DNA of 64,000 nucleotides from contig JADJQH010000008.1 of assembly GCA_016712865.1 (NCBI GenBank), positions 1,178,001 through 1,242,000 of the forward strand. Reading direction: 5' to 3'. Below the pieces are notes generated by a model. It saw nothing but the letters and a program-made list of their open reading frames with translations, did not search any database and was not told where the DNA came from. Source of the DNA: Dokdonella sp. (GTDB lineage: Bacteria > Pseudomonadota > Gammaproteobacteria > Xanthomonadales > Rhodanobacteraceae). The translations under genes and the position numbers were made by a program. Positions 28,183-37,684 of the stretch are shown here, one piece after another (within the stretch, counting starts at the first letter, position 1; each line of letters opens with the position of its first letter).

Positions 28183-31100
28183 ATGAACGCTCAAAGTGCC
28201 GCCTCCGAATCGAAACGCCTGGAACCCATCTTGAGCCAGATTTCGGCCCAGGCAGGAGCCAGCAGACAACGCGAGGCGCAGGCATTTGCAGCGCATTTCT
28301 TCCGCCATGTGCCGGCCGATGACATCGCCACCCGTGATCCGGCCGAATGGGCGCGCATTGCCCAGTTCATGCTCGAATTCGCACGTCAGCGCAAGGCACA
28401 GGCGGCAAAGATCCGCGTGTTCAACCCGCACAAGGACAGCGAAGGATTCGAAAGCGGGCACACCCTGGTCGCAGTAGCCACCGACGACATGCCGTTCCTG
28501 GTCGATTCGGTGTCGATGGCCATCAACCAGGCGGGTCTTGCCGCGCATGCCGTGATCCATCCGATTTTCACCGTGGCGCGCGATCCGGGCGGTCACATCC
28601 TCAATTTCGGCGACGAGCAAGGCGGGCAGGGCGCTGCCGAGTCGATCATGCTGTTCGACATCGATCATGTCGGCGGTGCCGAGGAAATCGAGAACCTGCG
28701 CAAGAACATCTCGCTGGCGCTGGATGATGTGCGCGCGGCGGTGACGGATTGGCCGCAGATGAAGGCGAAGATGCAGGCCATTGCCGAGGCGCTGCCAACC
28801 CAGAACCTGCCGTTCGACAAGGCCACACTCAAGGAAGCGCAGAACTTCCTGAACTGGATTGCCAATGACCACTTCACCTTTTTCGGCTATCGCGAGTATC
28901 GCGTTGCCGAAGAGGCGGGCGATGAAGTGCTCAAGCCGGTAGGCGACTCCGGCCTCGGCATCATGCGCGGCAGTGGCTCCGGCATGGCGGTGCGTTCGCT
29001 CAAGACCCTCGCCGCCACCGATCTCGACAAATCCGGCTCGGTGGGCGCATTGATCCTGACCAAGACCAATGCGCGCTCGCGCGTGCATCGTCCCGGCCAC
29101 ATGGATTACCTCTCGGTGCTCGGCTTCGACGCAAAGGGCAAGCCGGTGGTCGAGCAGCGCTTCCTCGGCATGCTGACCTCGTCTGCCTACATGACGCCGC
29201 CGCGCGAAGTGCCGCTGCTGCGCAACAACTACGAGACCATCCTGCAGCGCTCCGGCCTAAAGCGGGATTCGCATTCGGGCAAGGCCCTGCGCCACATTCT
29301 CGACACCCTGCCGCGTGACGAGGTGTTCCAGTGCTCGACCGACGAGCTGTTCGACATTGCAATGGCCGTGCTGGACCTGCGCGAACGCGCGCGCACGCGG
29401 CTGTTCGTGCGCCAGGATCGCTATGGCCGCTTCTTCTCCGTGCTGGCCTACGTACCGCGTGACCGCTTCAACACCGAAGTGCGCGAGCGCATCGAGGCGA
29501 TGCTGACCGATCATTTCAATGCCGAGCGCATCGATTCCACGGTTCTGCTGGATGAATCGCCGCTGGCGCGCGTGCATTCGATCGTGCGGCCGAAGCGCGG
29601 TGCGAGTGCGGAATGGGATGCAGGCCAGCTCGATGTGCGCATTGCCCAGATCGTACGCAACTGGACCGACGACCTGCGCGAGGAACTGGTCGCGCGCAAT
29701 GGCGAGGAGCGTGGCAACAAGTTGGCTGCCCGTTACGGCAAGGCACTGCCCGCCGGTTACATTGAAAAGGTCAGTCCGCAGAACGCGGCGGAGGATGTCG
29801 AGCTGGCGGCGGCGCTGGAAGATGCCGACGACATCCGCCTCAACCTGTATCGCTCGCAGAAACACCCCGACGTGCTGCATTTCAAGGTATTCCGCCTGGG
29901 CGGCGACATCACCCTTTCCGAGGTGATTCCGCTGCTGGAGAACCTCGGCGTCAGCGTGCTCACCGAAAACCTGTACGAGATCCAGGGCGGCGGCAACGTG
30001 ATCACCATCCAGGACATCCTGGTCCGCCCAAGCCGGTTGGTTTTCGATCTGGACAACCTGCGCGAAGCCTTCCAGCAGGCATTCGAGCGCGTCTGGCGCG
30101 GCGATGCCGAAAACGATGGTTTCAACAAGTTGGTGTTGAGCGCGCAGTTGGACTGGCGCCAGGTCAGCATCCTGCGCGGCTACTGCAAGTACCTGTTGCA
30201 GACCGGCGTGCCGTTTTCGCAGGCCTACATGGAACAGACCCTGGCAAGTTATCCGGACATCGCCGGCTTGCTGGTCGAGCTGTTCGAAGCCAAGTTCGAT
30301 CCGCAGCGGCTGGATGCCGGTGCCGACGGGATCGGGATTGCGCGTACGCGCCTGCGCGAGGAATTGCAGATCCTGGTTCCGCAACAGGTGCAGGACGAAA
30401 ACCCGCAACTGATCGCGGACCTCGTGGCCTGCCGCGACCAGGACCGCGCCAGCCAGATCCAGTGCATCCTGCGCACCCTCCAGGTGCTGCTCGAGCGCGT
30501 GGCCAGCATTGACGAAGACCGCATCCTGCGCGGTTTCAGCGCGGTGATCCGCGCCACCTTGCGCACCAATTTTTACCAGCGCGTGGACGGCAAGCCGCAC
30601 GACTACACCAGCTTCAAGTTCGACCCGATGCAATTGAACGAATTGCCGAAGCCGCGGCCGTATCGTGAAATCTTCGTCTATTCACCGCGCATCGAGGGCG
30701 TGCACCTGCGCTTTGGCCCGGTGGCTCGCGGTGGCCTGCGCTGGTCGGATCGGCGCGAGGACTTCCGCACCGAAGTGCTGGGCCTGGTCAAGGCGCAGAT
30801 GGTGAAGAACACGGTCATCGTGCCGGTCGGCTCCAAGGGCGGATTCATCGTCAAGCGTCCGCCCGCCAGCGGCGAGCGCGATGCAGTGCTGGCCGAAGGC
30901 GTGGCCTGCTACCGCAGCTTCATCAACGGCCTGCTCGATGTCACCGACAACCTGGTGGATGGAAAGCTGGTGCATCCGCAGGACGTGGTGCGCCATGACG
31001 ATGCTGATCCGTACCTCGTGGTTGCCGCCGACAAGGGCACGGCCACGTTTTCGGACATCGCCAATGCAGTCAGTGCCGAACACGATTTCTGGCTCGGCGA

Positions 31101-33120
31101 TGCGTTTGCTTCGGGTGGATCGGTCGGCTACGACCACAAGGGCATGGGTATCACCGCCAAGGGTGGCTGGGAGTCGGTCAAGCGCCACTTCCGCGCACTC
31201 GGCCAGGACAGCCAGAGCCAGGACTTCACCTGCGTCGGCATCGGTGACATGTCCGGTGACGTGTTCGGCAATGGCATGCTGCTGTCCAGGCACATTCGCC
31301 TGGTGGCCGCCTTCGACCACCGCCACATCTTCATCGACCCGAATCCGGATGCGGCCAGCAGCTTTGTCGAGCGTGAACGCATGTTCAAGGTACCGCGCTC
31401 GTCCTGGGCCGATTACAACGCCAGCCTGATTTCGGCAGGCGGCGGCATCTATCCGCGCAGCGCCAAGACCATCGACATCTCCGAACAGGCCGCCACCGCG
31501 CTGGGCATCGATGGCGGTGCGCGCAAGATGTCGCCGAGCGAATTGCTCACCGCAATCCTCAAGGCTCCGGTCGACCTGATCTGGAACGGCGGCATCGGAA
31601 CCTACATCAAGGCCAGCGTGGAAACCCAGGCCGATGCCGGTGACCGCGCCAACAATGCCATCCGCATCAATGGCGCCGACGTGCGCGCGCGCATCATTGG
31701 CGAAGGCGGCAACCTCGGCATGACCCAGCGTGGCCGCATCGAGGCGGCGCTCAATGGCGTCCTGCTCAATACAGACTTCATTGACAACTCGGCTGGCGTC
31801 GACACCTCGGATCACGAAGTCAACATCAAGATCCTGCTCAACGACGCCGTGCAACGCGAGGAAATGACGGTGCAGCAGCGCAACGAGCTGTTGCGCGCGA
31901 TGACCGACGAGGTCGAGCGCCTCGTGCTGATCGACAACTATCGCCAGAACGAGGCGATCAGCATCATGGAGCGCATGTCGGTGGCCCGGCTGGGTTCCAA
32001 GCAGCACTTCATCCGCACCCTGGAATCGCAGGGGCTGCTCGACCGTCAGATCGAGTTTCTGCCGAGCGATGCCGAGTTTGCGGAACGCAAGTCGCGCGGC
32101 CTGGGTTTGACCCGCCCAGAACTGGCCATCCTGTTGTCGTACTCGAAGATCGTGCTGTTCCAGCAACTGCTCGACTCGGACGTGCCGGAAGATCCCTATT
32201 TGTCCAAGGAACTGCGCCGCTATTTCCCCGAGCCCTTGCGCGAACGCTTTGCCGAGCACATGGAGCGTCATCGCCTGAAGCGCGAGATCATTGCCACCGC
32301 GGTGACCAACTCCATGGTCAATCGCATGGGTGCGACCTTCGTTCTGCGCATGCAGGAAGACACCGGGCAGTCACCCGCTGCGGTGGCCAAGGCCTTCACC
32401 ATAGCGCGTGAAGTGCTCGATGCACGCTCGTTGTGGGCAGCCATCGAGGAAATGGATGGCAAGGTCGATGGCAATGCGCAGATCGACGCCAATCTCACCA
32501 TCTGGTCCCTGCTGCGCAGCATGACGCGCTGGCTGCTCAACCATCCCGCCGACGTGCAGGATATCGCCGCGGCCGTTGACCGTTATGCGCCGGCCATGGC
32601 CGAGCTGCGCGCAAAGATCGATACCGTCACCAGCGCCAGTGAGCACGCGGTGTTCGAGCGCGGGCGCGTGCGCTGGATCGAGCAGGAATTCCCGGCCGGG
32701 CTGGCCGATCAGCTGGCCTACCTGCCGGCATTGGGCGCGGCACTCGATATTGCCCTGGTCGCCACGGAAAGCGGTGCCTCGGTTGCCCAGGTTGCAACGA
32801 CCTACTACTCAATCGGCGAAGCGCTCAATCTGAAGTGGCTGATGGAAAAGGTCGAGGAGTTGCCGGTGGAGACGCGCTGGCACGCGCACGCACGCGGATC
32901 CCTGCGTGATGAACTGAATGCCCAGCAACGCTCGCTCACCCTGCAGGTGCTCGCGTGGAAATCAAAGGCCGAGGGTGCGGATCGCGTCGCGGCCTGGATG
33001 AGCCGCGACGATGTTGCGCTGAAGACAACCCTGGCCACGCTCAACGACATGCGCAGCCAGGTCGTCATCGACTATCCGATCGTATCGGTGGCCGTGCGCC
33101 GCGTTGCGCAGCTGGTTTGA
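28183..33120 (+). CDS. gdhB: NAD-specific glutamate dehydrogenase, 180-kDa class
   Basis: This enzyme oxidatively deaminates glutamate to 2-oxoglutarate with NAD, mainly for catabolism. The 1645-residue length matches the L_180 class (about 1600 in Pseudomonas). The long N-terminal regulatory part holds ACT-like segments (TDDMPFLVDSVSMAINQ at about 95-115). The catalytic domain begins near residue 820, with GPVARGGLRWSDRREDFRTE, VKNTVIVPVGSKGGFIVKRP and CVGIGDMSGDVFGNGML. The start ATG at 28183 has AAAAGGACG upstream. It is followed by 0.8 kb of repeats. It would connect glutamate released from amino acids or murein peptides to the TCA cycle. Confidence 0.96.
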   Translation: MNAQSAASESKRLEPILSQISAQAGASRQREAQAFAAHFFRHVPADDIATRDPAEWARIAQFMLEFARQRKAQAAKIRVFNPHKDSEGFESGHTLVAVATDDMPFLVDSVSMAINQAGLAAHAVIHPIFTVARDPGGHILNFGDEQGGQGAAESIMLFDIDHVGGAEEIENLRKNISLALDDVRAAVTDWPQMKAKMQAIAEALPTQNLPFDKATLKEAQNFLNWIANDHFTFFGYREYRVAEEAGDEVLKPVGDSGLGIMRGSGSGMAVRSLKTLAATDLDKSGSVGALILTKTNARSRVHRPGHMDYLSVLGFDAKGKPVVEQRFLGMLTSSAYMTPPREVPLLRNNYETILQRSGLKRDSHSGKALRHILDTLPRDEVFQCSTDELFDIAMAVLDLRERARTRLFVRQDRYGRFFSVLAYVPRDRFNTEVRERIEAMLTDHFNAERIDSTVLLDESPLARVHSIVRPKRGASAEWDAGQLDVRIAQIVRNWTDDLREELVARNGEERGNKLAARYGKALPAGYIEKVSPQNAAEDVELAAALEDADDIRLNLYRSQKHPDVLHFKVFRLGGDITLSEVIPLLENLGVSVLTENLYEIQGGGNVITIQDILVRPSRLVFDLDNLREAFQQAFERVWRGDAENDGFNKLVLSAQLDWRQVSILRGYCKYLLQTGVPFSQAYMEQTLASYPDIAGLLVELFEAKFDPQRLDAGADGIGIARTRLREELQILVPQQVQDENPQLIADLVACRDQDRASQIQCILRTLQVLLERVASIDEDRILRGFSAVIRATLRTNFYQRVDGKPHDYTSFKFDPMQLNELPKPRPYREIFVYSPRIEGVHLRFGPVARGGLRWSDRREDFRTEVLGLVKAQMVKNTVIVPVGSKGGFIVKRPPASGERDAVLAEGVACYRSFINGLLDVTDNLVDGKLVHPQDVVRHDDADPYLVVAADKGTATFSDIANAVSAEHDFWLGDAFASGGSVGYDHKGMGITAKGGWESVKRHFRALGQDSQSQDFTCVGIGDMSGDVFGNGMLLSRHIRLVAAFDHRHIFIDPNPDAASSFVERERMFKVPRSSWADYNASLISAGGGIYPRSAKTIDISEQAATALGIDGGARKMSPSELLTAILKAPVDLIWNGGIGTYIKASVETQADAGDRANNAIRINGADVRARIIGEGGNLGMTQRGRIEAALNGVLLNTDFIDNSAGVDTSDHEVNIKILLNDAVQREEMTVQQRNELLRAMTDEVERLVLIDNYRQNEAISIMERMSVARLGSKQHFIRTLESQGLLDRQIEFLPSDAEFAERKSRGLGLTRPELAILLSYSKIVLFQQLLDSDVPEDPYLSKELRRYFPEPLRERFAEHMERHRLKREIIATAVTNSMVNRMGATFVLRMQEDTGQSPAAVAKAFTIAREVLDARSLWAAIEEMDGKVDGNAQIDANLTIWSLLRSMTRWLLNHPADVQDIAAAVDRYAPAMAELRAKIDTVTSASEHAVFERGRVRWIEQEFPAGLADQLAYLPALGAALDIALVATESGASVAQVATTYYSIGEALNLKWLMEKVEELPVETRWHAHARGSLRDELNAQQRSLTLQVLAWKSKAEGADRVAAWMSRDDVALKTTLATLNDMRSQVVIDYPIVSVAVRRVAQLV

Positions 33121-33888
33121 ATTTCGGGGATCGGAGATCGGAGATCGGGGATCGGGGATCGGGGTGCTTTTTTCCACCCTATCCCGCTGGCGTACCCGGC
33201 GGGCATAAAGAAGAGGGCTGGGGTGAGGGTGGTGCGTCACGCAAATGCATAGCCCCGAGCAAGCCCAGGCCCCACCCTCACCCGCGCCCTTGGCGCGACC
33301 TCTCCCGCCAGCGGGAGAGGTGATTCAAGCCACTGAGCACAAGCTGATATTCGAATTCTCCCCTTGCGGAAGAAGAGCCTGCCCCGGACTTGATCCGGGG
33401 TGCCCGCAGGGCGGATGAGGGGCTGTTGTTCCTGCTCTGGGCTTCGAATTCATACTCCCCCCCCCCCGGGGGGGGGGGGGCCCCCCCCCCGCGCCGGGGG
33501 GGCCGCGGGGGGGGGGGGGGGGAGTTCCTGCTCTGGGCTTCGAATTCATTTTCCTTCTCCCCTTGCGGAAGAAGAGCCTGCCCCGGACCTGATCCGGGGT
33601 GCCCGCAGGGCGGATGAGGGGCTGTTGATCCTGCTTCGGGCTTCGAATTCATATTCCTTCTCCCGCTTGCGGGAGAAGGTGCCCGTAGGGCGGATGAGGG
33701 GCGCTTGATCGCGCCGTCATTCTGCGTTGCCAGGGAAGTCGCCGGATTGACTCACCGCCACTGCGGCTCACTCGTTGGGCCTTCGGCTCCGCAGGTACGA
33801 CGAGCTTTCGCCGCAGCAACAGGCAGTGCGCTGTCTGCTACAGTCAGTCCCTCCCGCCGCACACGGCGCATCCGCTGCGAGGTGAAGC
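33121..33888. repeat. Intergenic repeat block after glutamate dehydrogenase
   Basis: The block starts with five near-perfect 7-bp units (GATCGGR) at 33127-33163. A CTCTCCCGC/GCGGGAGAG-type element follows (about 33173-33322), related to that at 40966-41071. Then come three partial copies of a segment containing CCCCTTGCGGAAGAAGAGCC, CCGGACCTGATCCGGGG and GGCTTCGAATTCAT (about 33340-33453, 33523-33640 and 33641-33705). The tract at 33457-33522 is almost pure C then G. I see no gene here. Confidence 0.75.
33457..33522. other. Poly-C/poly-G tract, possible sequence artefact
   Basis: Alternating homopolymer runs of C and G, each about 10 or more bases long, are flanked by direct copies of TCCTGCTCTGGGCTTCGAAT. 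Like the poly-G region at 16398-16574, it is embedded in repeats and may be a gap-filling or base-calling artefact. Confidence 0.65.
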
Positions 33889-34653
33889 GTGAATCAGCGT
33901 ATCGCCCTGGTTGCCAGCCATGGACCCGAGGCCCAGGCCGAGCTTGCCCAGCTCAAGCAGCGCTATGGCGACCACGCGCCAGACCAGGCCGATGTGATCG
34001 TTGCCCTCGGCGGCGACGGGTTCATGCTGCGCACCCTGCATCGCCACCAGAATCTGGGCATTCCGGTGTACGGCATGAAGCTCGGCACGGTCGGCTTCCT
34101 GCTCAATCAGTATCACGCCGATGATCTTGAGGGGCGCATTGCCCGCGCCCAAGCCACGGTTCTGCGTCCGTTGCGCATGCAGGCACATTCCGAATCAGGC
34201 GCCACGGTTGAGGCGCTGGCCTTCAACGAAGTTTCCCTGTTGCGCCAGACCAAGCAGGCGGCGCATGTCCGGGTATCGCTCAACGGTGTGGTGCGCATCG
34301 AGGAATTGATGTGCGATGGCGTGCTGGTGGCGACGCCAGCCGGCTCCACTGCCTACAACCTGTCCGCGCATGGCCCGATCCTGCCGATCGGCTCGCAACT
34401 GCTGGCGATGACCCCGATCAGTCCGTTCCGCCCGCGCCGCTGGCGTGGGGCGGTGCTGCCGGCGACCACCGAAATCAAGTTCGAGATCCTTGATCCGTAT
34501 AAACGCCCGGTCAGCGCCACCGCCGATTCCAACGAAGTGCGCGACGTGATCGAAGTGCTGATCCGGGAATCCACCGAGCACACCACGACCCTGCTGTTCG
34601 ACCCGGAACACAATCTGGAAGAACGCATTCTGAACGAACAGTTTGTGGTCTAG
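33889..34653 (+). CDS. nadK: NAD kinase
   Basis: This enzyme phosphorylates NAD to NADP with ATP or polyphosphate. The 254-residue protein has the GGDG motif (residues 41-44, catalytic Asp43) in [15 protein letters not shown], the NE motif in AFNEVSLLR, and the GD-containing substrate loop [20 protein letters not shown]. It is somewhat shorter than E. coli NadK (292), as in several Xanthomonadales homologues. The start is GTG at 33889, preceded by GAGGTGAA. It lies upstream of the subtilase but with separate function. Confidence 0.93.
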   Translation: MNQRIALVASHGPEAQAELAQLKQRYGDHAPDQADVIVALGGDGFMLRTLHRHQNLGIPVYGMKLGTVGFLLNQYHADDLEGRIARAQATVLRPLRMQAHSESGATVEALAFNEVSLLRQTKQAAHVRVSLNGVVRIEELMCDGVLVATPAGSTAYNLSAHGPILPIGSQLLAMTPISPFRPRRWRGAVLPATTEIKFEILDPYKRPVSATADSNEVRDVIEVLIRESTEHTTTLLFDPEHNLEERILNEQFVV

Positions 34654-34741
34654 GATTGCTGGCGCTCTTCGCATAGAGTGCGCGATTGAGCCGGGCGGGC
34701 CGCACCCGCCGGGATGCACTTCGCCTTTCTGGAGCCTGCCC

Positions 34742-36238
34742 ATGAAGTATTCGCTTCCGCGTGTTGCGCCTTTGGCCTTGGCTTGTGCTGCTGCGATGTC
34801 ACCTGTTTTTGCGGTGGAGGTCGAGCCGGGACTCCGCAGTGAGGCGGAAAGCAACGGATCCGTCGGCACCTTGATCGTGCTGCAGGCCAAGGCGCCAAAG
34901 CAATTGCTGAGCCCGGAAGGGAACTATCTGGAGCGTCGCCGCGAGCTGGTGAACATGCTGCGGGCCACGGCGGAAGTCAGCCAGGCGGAACTGCGCACAT
35001 GGCTCGATGCGCAAGGTATTGCCTATCGCCCGTTCTGGATCGTCAACATGATCGAGGCCGAATTGACTCCAGGCCAGATCGACGCGCTTGAGATGCACCG
35101 CGAAATTTCGGCAATCAAGGCAAACCGTGCCGTTGCGATGCAAGGTCCGGTACTGGGGCCGATTCCGGATGCAGCGGTGGGCAGCGGCATCCATGCGCCG
35201 CAGGCCACCGAGTGGGGCGTCAACAAGGTGCGCGCACCGCTGGTGTGGGCCGAAGGCTTCAATGGGCAAGGCGTGGTGGTGGCGGGACAGGACACCGGCA
35301 TCCGCTGGACCCACAACGCGATCAAGGCCAAGTACCGTGGCTGGAATGGTGTTTCCGCAGATCACAACTACAACTGGCACGATGCCATCCATGAGACGGG
35401 AAGCAGTTGCGGCGCCAATTCTCCGGTGCCTTGCGACGATCATAGTCACGGTAGCCACACGGTCGGCACCATGGTGGGCGACGACGGTGGCAGCAACCAG
35501 GTGGGTGTTGCGCCCGGAGCGAAATGGATCGGTTGCCGCAACATGAATGCAGGCGTCGGTACACCCGCGCGCTACAACGAGTGTGCGGAATGGTTCCTCG
35601 CACCAACCGATCTCAACGGCCAGAACCCTGATCCGGATCGCGCGCCGGATGTGATCAACAATTCTTGGGGCTGCCCTGCCGACGAGGGATGCACAGCCGG
35701 CAACGAGGTGAGGCAAGCCATCGAGAACCTGGTCGCCGGTGGCATCGTGTTTGTCGCCTCGGCAGGCAATGACGGTTCAAGTTGCCAGACGATCTTCAGT
35801 CAACCGGGGACCCTTGATGCCGCCTTCGTCGTGGGCTCGATGACTTCCAGCGACACGATGTCTGGATTCTCCTCGCGCGGACCCGTGCCAGGCTTGGGCG
35901 AGGTCAAGCCGGACGTGATTGCGCCGGGTTCCTCGGTGCGTTCGATCACCAATTCGGGCGACAACTCCTACACTTCGATGAGCGGCACCAGCATGGCCGG
36001 GCCGCATGTGGCGGGCGTGGTTGCGTTGATGATGTCTGTCGACCAATCGCTCAAGGGAGATCCGGCGCGGGTCGAGCAGATTCTCAGGGAAACCTCGGTG
36101 CCGATCAGCAATTCGCAGGTTTGTGGCGGCATTCCCGGAACCACCTTCCCGAACCCGGTGCAGGGCATGGGACGGGTCGATGCATATAACGCATATCTCG
36201 CCTTGGATGACATCTTTGCTGATGACTTCGATGATTGA
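34742..36238 (+). CDS. Secreted subtilisin-like serine protease (S8) with IFADDF tail
   Basis: This is an extracellular or periplasmic serine protease of 498 residues. The signal peptide MKYSLPRVAPLALACAAAMS plus PVFA fixes the start (ATG 34742, GGAG upstream). An I9-like propeptide region spans about 40-132 (LIVLQAKAPK to ISAIKANRAV). The catalytic domain contains Asp184 (VVAGQDTGIRWTH), His236 (DHSHGSHTVGTM), oxyanion Asn343 (ASAGNDG) and Ser417 (SMSGTSMAGPHVAG), so the triad is complete. Cysteines at 223/231 and 349/461 could form disulphides. The C-terminus LDDIFADDFDD resembles tails of two other exported proteins in the window. Confidence 0.93.
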   Translation: MKYSLPRVAPLALACAAAMSPVFAVEVEPGLRSEAESNGSVGTLIVLQAKAPKQLLSPEGNYLERRRELVNMLRATAEVSQAELRTWLDAQGIAYRPFWIVNMIEAELTPGQIDALEMHREISAIKANRAVAMQGPVLGPIPDAAVGSGIHAPQATEWGVNKVRAPLVWAEGFNGQGVVVAGQDTGIRWTHNAIKAKYRGWNGVSADHNYNWHDAIHETGSSCGANSPVPCDDHSHGSHTVGTMVGDDGGSNQVGVAPGAKWIGCRNMNAGVGTPARYNECAEWFLAPTDLNGQNPDPDRAPDVINNSWGCPADEGCTAGNEVRQAIENLVAGGIVFVASAGNDGSSCQTIFSQPGTLDAAFVVGSMTSSDTMSGFSSRGPVPGLGEVKPDVIAPGSSVRSITNSGDNSYTSMSGTSMAGPHVAGVVALMMSVDQSLKGDPARVEQILRETSVPISNSQVCGGIPGTTFPNPVQGMGRVDAYNAYLALDDIFADDFDD

Positions 36239-36256
36239 GGTTGGGCCTCCGGTAAG

Positions 36257-37207
36257 ATGCAGGGCATGGATACCGGAGCGGTAGATTCCGCTGATAGCAC
36301 CGCAACACCCATGCAGCGGTTGGTTGTCGCCATTTCCTCGCGCGCCTTGTTCGATCTCGGCGACAGCCACGAGCTGTTCGAGCGCGAAGGCCTGGATTCC
36401 TATGCGCGCTACCAGATGGCGCACGAGGATGAACTGCTGGCTCCGGGCATTGCGTTCCCGTTGGTGCAAAAGCTGTTGCGCCTCAATTCGCTGGCACCGG
36501 AAGCGCCGCGCGTGGAGGTGATCCTGCTTTCACGCAACTCCGCCGATACCGGCCTGCGCATCTTCAATTCCATCGAACATTACGGCCTCGATATCGTGCG
36601 CGCCGCATTCACCAATGGCGCGCCGACGGCGTCCTATGCACATCCCTTCGGTGCCAACCTGTTCCTGTCGGCCAATGTGGATGACGTGCGCCGCGCGCTG
36701 ACCGCGGGCGTCGCCGCTGCGACCATCCTGCCGTCCAAAGCGCCGGAATTGCCTTCCGAACAGCTGCGCATTGCCTTCGACGGTGACGCGGTGATCTTTG
36801 GCGATGATTCCGAACGCGTATCGCACCATGACGGCATCGAAGCCTTCCACAAGAACGAGATTGAGCGCGTCAACGAACCGCTGGCCGTGGGCCCATTCCG
36901 CAGCTTCCTCGAAGCCCTGCATCGCATCCAGGATGCGTTCCCTATCGAAAATTCGCCGATCCGCACCGCGCTGGTGACGGCACGCTCGGCACCGGCACAC
37001 AAGCGCGTGATCCTGACCCTGCGCAATTGGGGCGTGCGTCTGGATGAAGCCCTGTTTCTCGGCGGACGCTCCAAGGGCCCATTCCTCGAAGCATTTGGCG
37101 CCGATATCTTCTTCGACGATTCCATGCTCAACATAGAATCCGCGCGCCAGCACGTGGCAACCGGCCATGTGCCCCACGGCGTGCATAATGCCGTGGCGAA
37201 TGAATAG
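36257..37207 (+). CDS. Cytosolic 5'-nucleotidase (NT5C1-like family)
   Basis: This is a predicted nucleoside 5'-monophosphate phosphatase of about 316 residues. The conserved blocks LVVAISSRALFDLGDSHELF and LLSRNSADTGLRIFNSIEHY, plus the HAD-type aspartate motif AFDGDAVIFGDDSE and FLGGRSKGPFLEAFGADIFF, match the family that includes vertebrate cytosolic 5'-nucleotidase 1. ATG at 36257 is taken as start; ATGs at 36266 and 36311 are alternatives. The 3' two-thirds is duplicated at 38502-39110, and the last 136 bp differ from the second copy. The 3' end of this copy may therefore have come from the incoming DNA. Confidence 0.88.
   Translation: MQGMDTGAVDSADSTATPMQRLVVAISSRALFDLGDSHELFEREGLDSYARYQMAHEDELLAPGIAFPLVQKLLRLNSLAPEAPRVEVILLSRNSADTGLRIFNSIEHYGLDIVRAAFTNGAPTASYAHPFGANLFLSANVDDVRRALTAGVAAATILPSKAPELPSEQLRIAFDGDAVIFGDDSERVSHHDGIEAFHKNEIERVNEPLAVGPFRSFLEALHRIQDAFPIENSPIRTALVTARSAPAHKRVILTLRNWGVRLDEALFLGGRSKGPFLEAFGADIFFDDSMLNIESARQHVATGHVPHGVHNAVANE
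36599..37207 (+). repeat. Direct repeat, copy 1 (3' part of 5'-nucleotidase gene)
   Basis: This 609-bp stretch matches 38502-39110 without indels at a constant offset of 1903 bp. The first 473 bp (to 37071) are identical. The last 136 bp carry about two dozen substitutions, mostly at third codon positions. The pair flanks the island at 37208-38501. Confidence 0.95.
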
Positions 37208-37684
37208 CGCCTTCGACACCAGGGAACTCGAACATCACAACGGCACAATTCATTGGCAATGACATGGACTGGCAGAGCCAGTCTCTCAGCGAGTCTAATA
37301 CCAAGGCCGAATCTGGATGGGTCGTTTCTCCGCAGATTCAGATGAGGAATGTCAGGGGTCAAATGGGTTGTCCGAGGTCAAGTTTACCTTTGCCATTGGT
37401 TCGATAGGTCAGGTAGTATGATCGAATTGTTGCGTTTGTAGGTGTATGCAATGCTGCACTTACTCGCCCAGAAATTGCTTCGCGCCGATGTGTGTGCGAT
37501 CAGGAGCCGCACTACTCGTCACGGGTGTGGGTCGAGCCCGGAACGCTTGAATCTTGTTGTCAGTAGCGGCAATTGAAGTGCGTAGTTTTTGTTTGATCGA
37601 TAGCAATCAGGTGCGGAACGGATTCGGATCCTGGCATTCACCGAGGACAGCAATTGAGTCGTGGTATCCAAAGGGAGGTGAGAT
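37208..37684. other. AT-richer island segment upstream of the unknown gene
   Basis: This 477-bp stretch is clearly less GC-rich than its surroundings, and I see no recognisable gene. It contains GTCAGGGGTCAAATGGG and TCAAGTTTACCTTTGCC, short sequences of a kind seen beside insertion elements and REP-associated transposase genes, but no transposase is encoded. It ends in a strong ribosome site (GGGAGGTGA at 37671-37679) for the next gene. Confidence 0.5.

Noticed and set aside
30682-32271. 529-residue antisense frame inside the glutamate dehydrogenase gene
   Set aside because: It is a composition shadow; the sense strand encodes conserved catalytic motifs.
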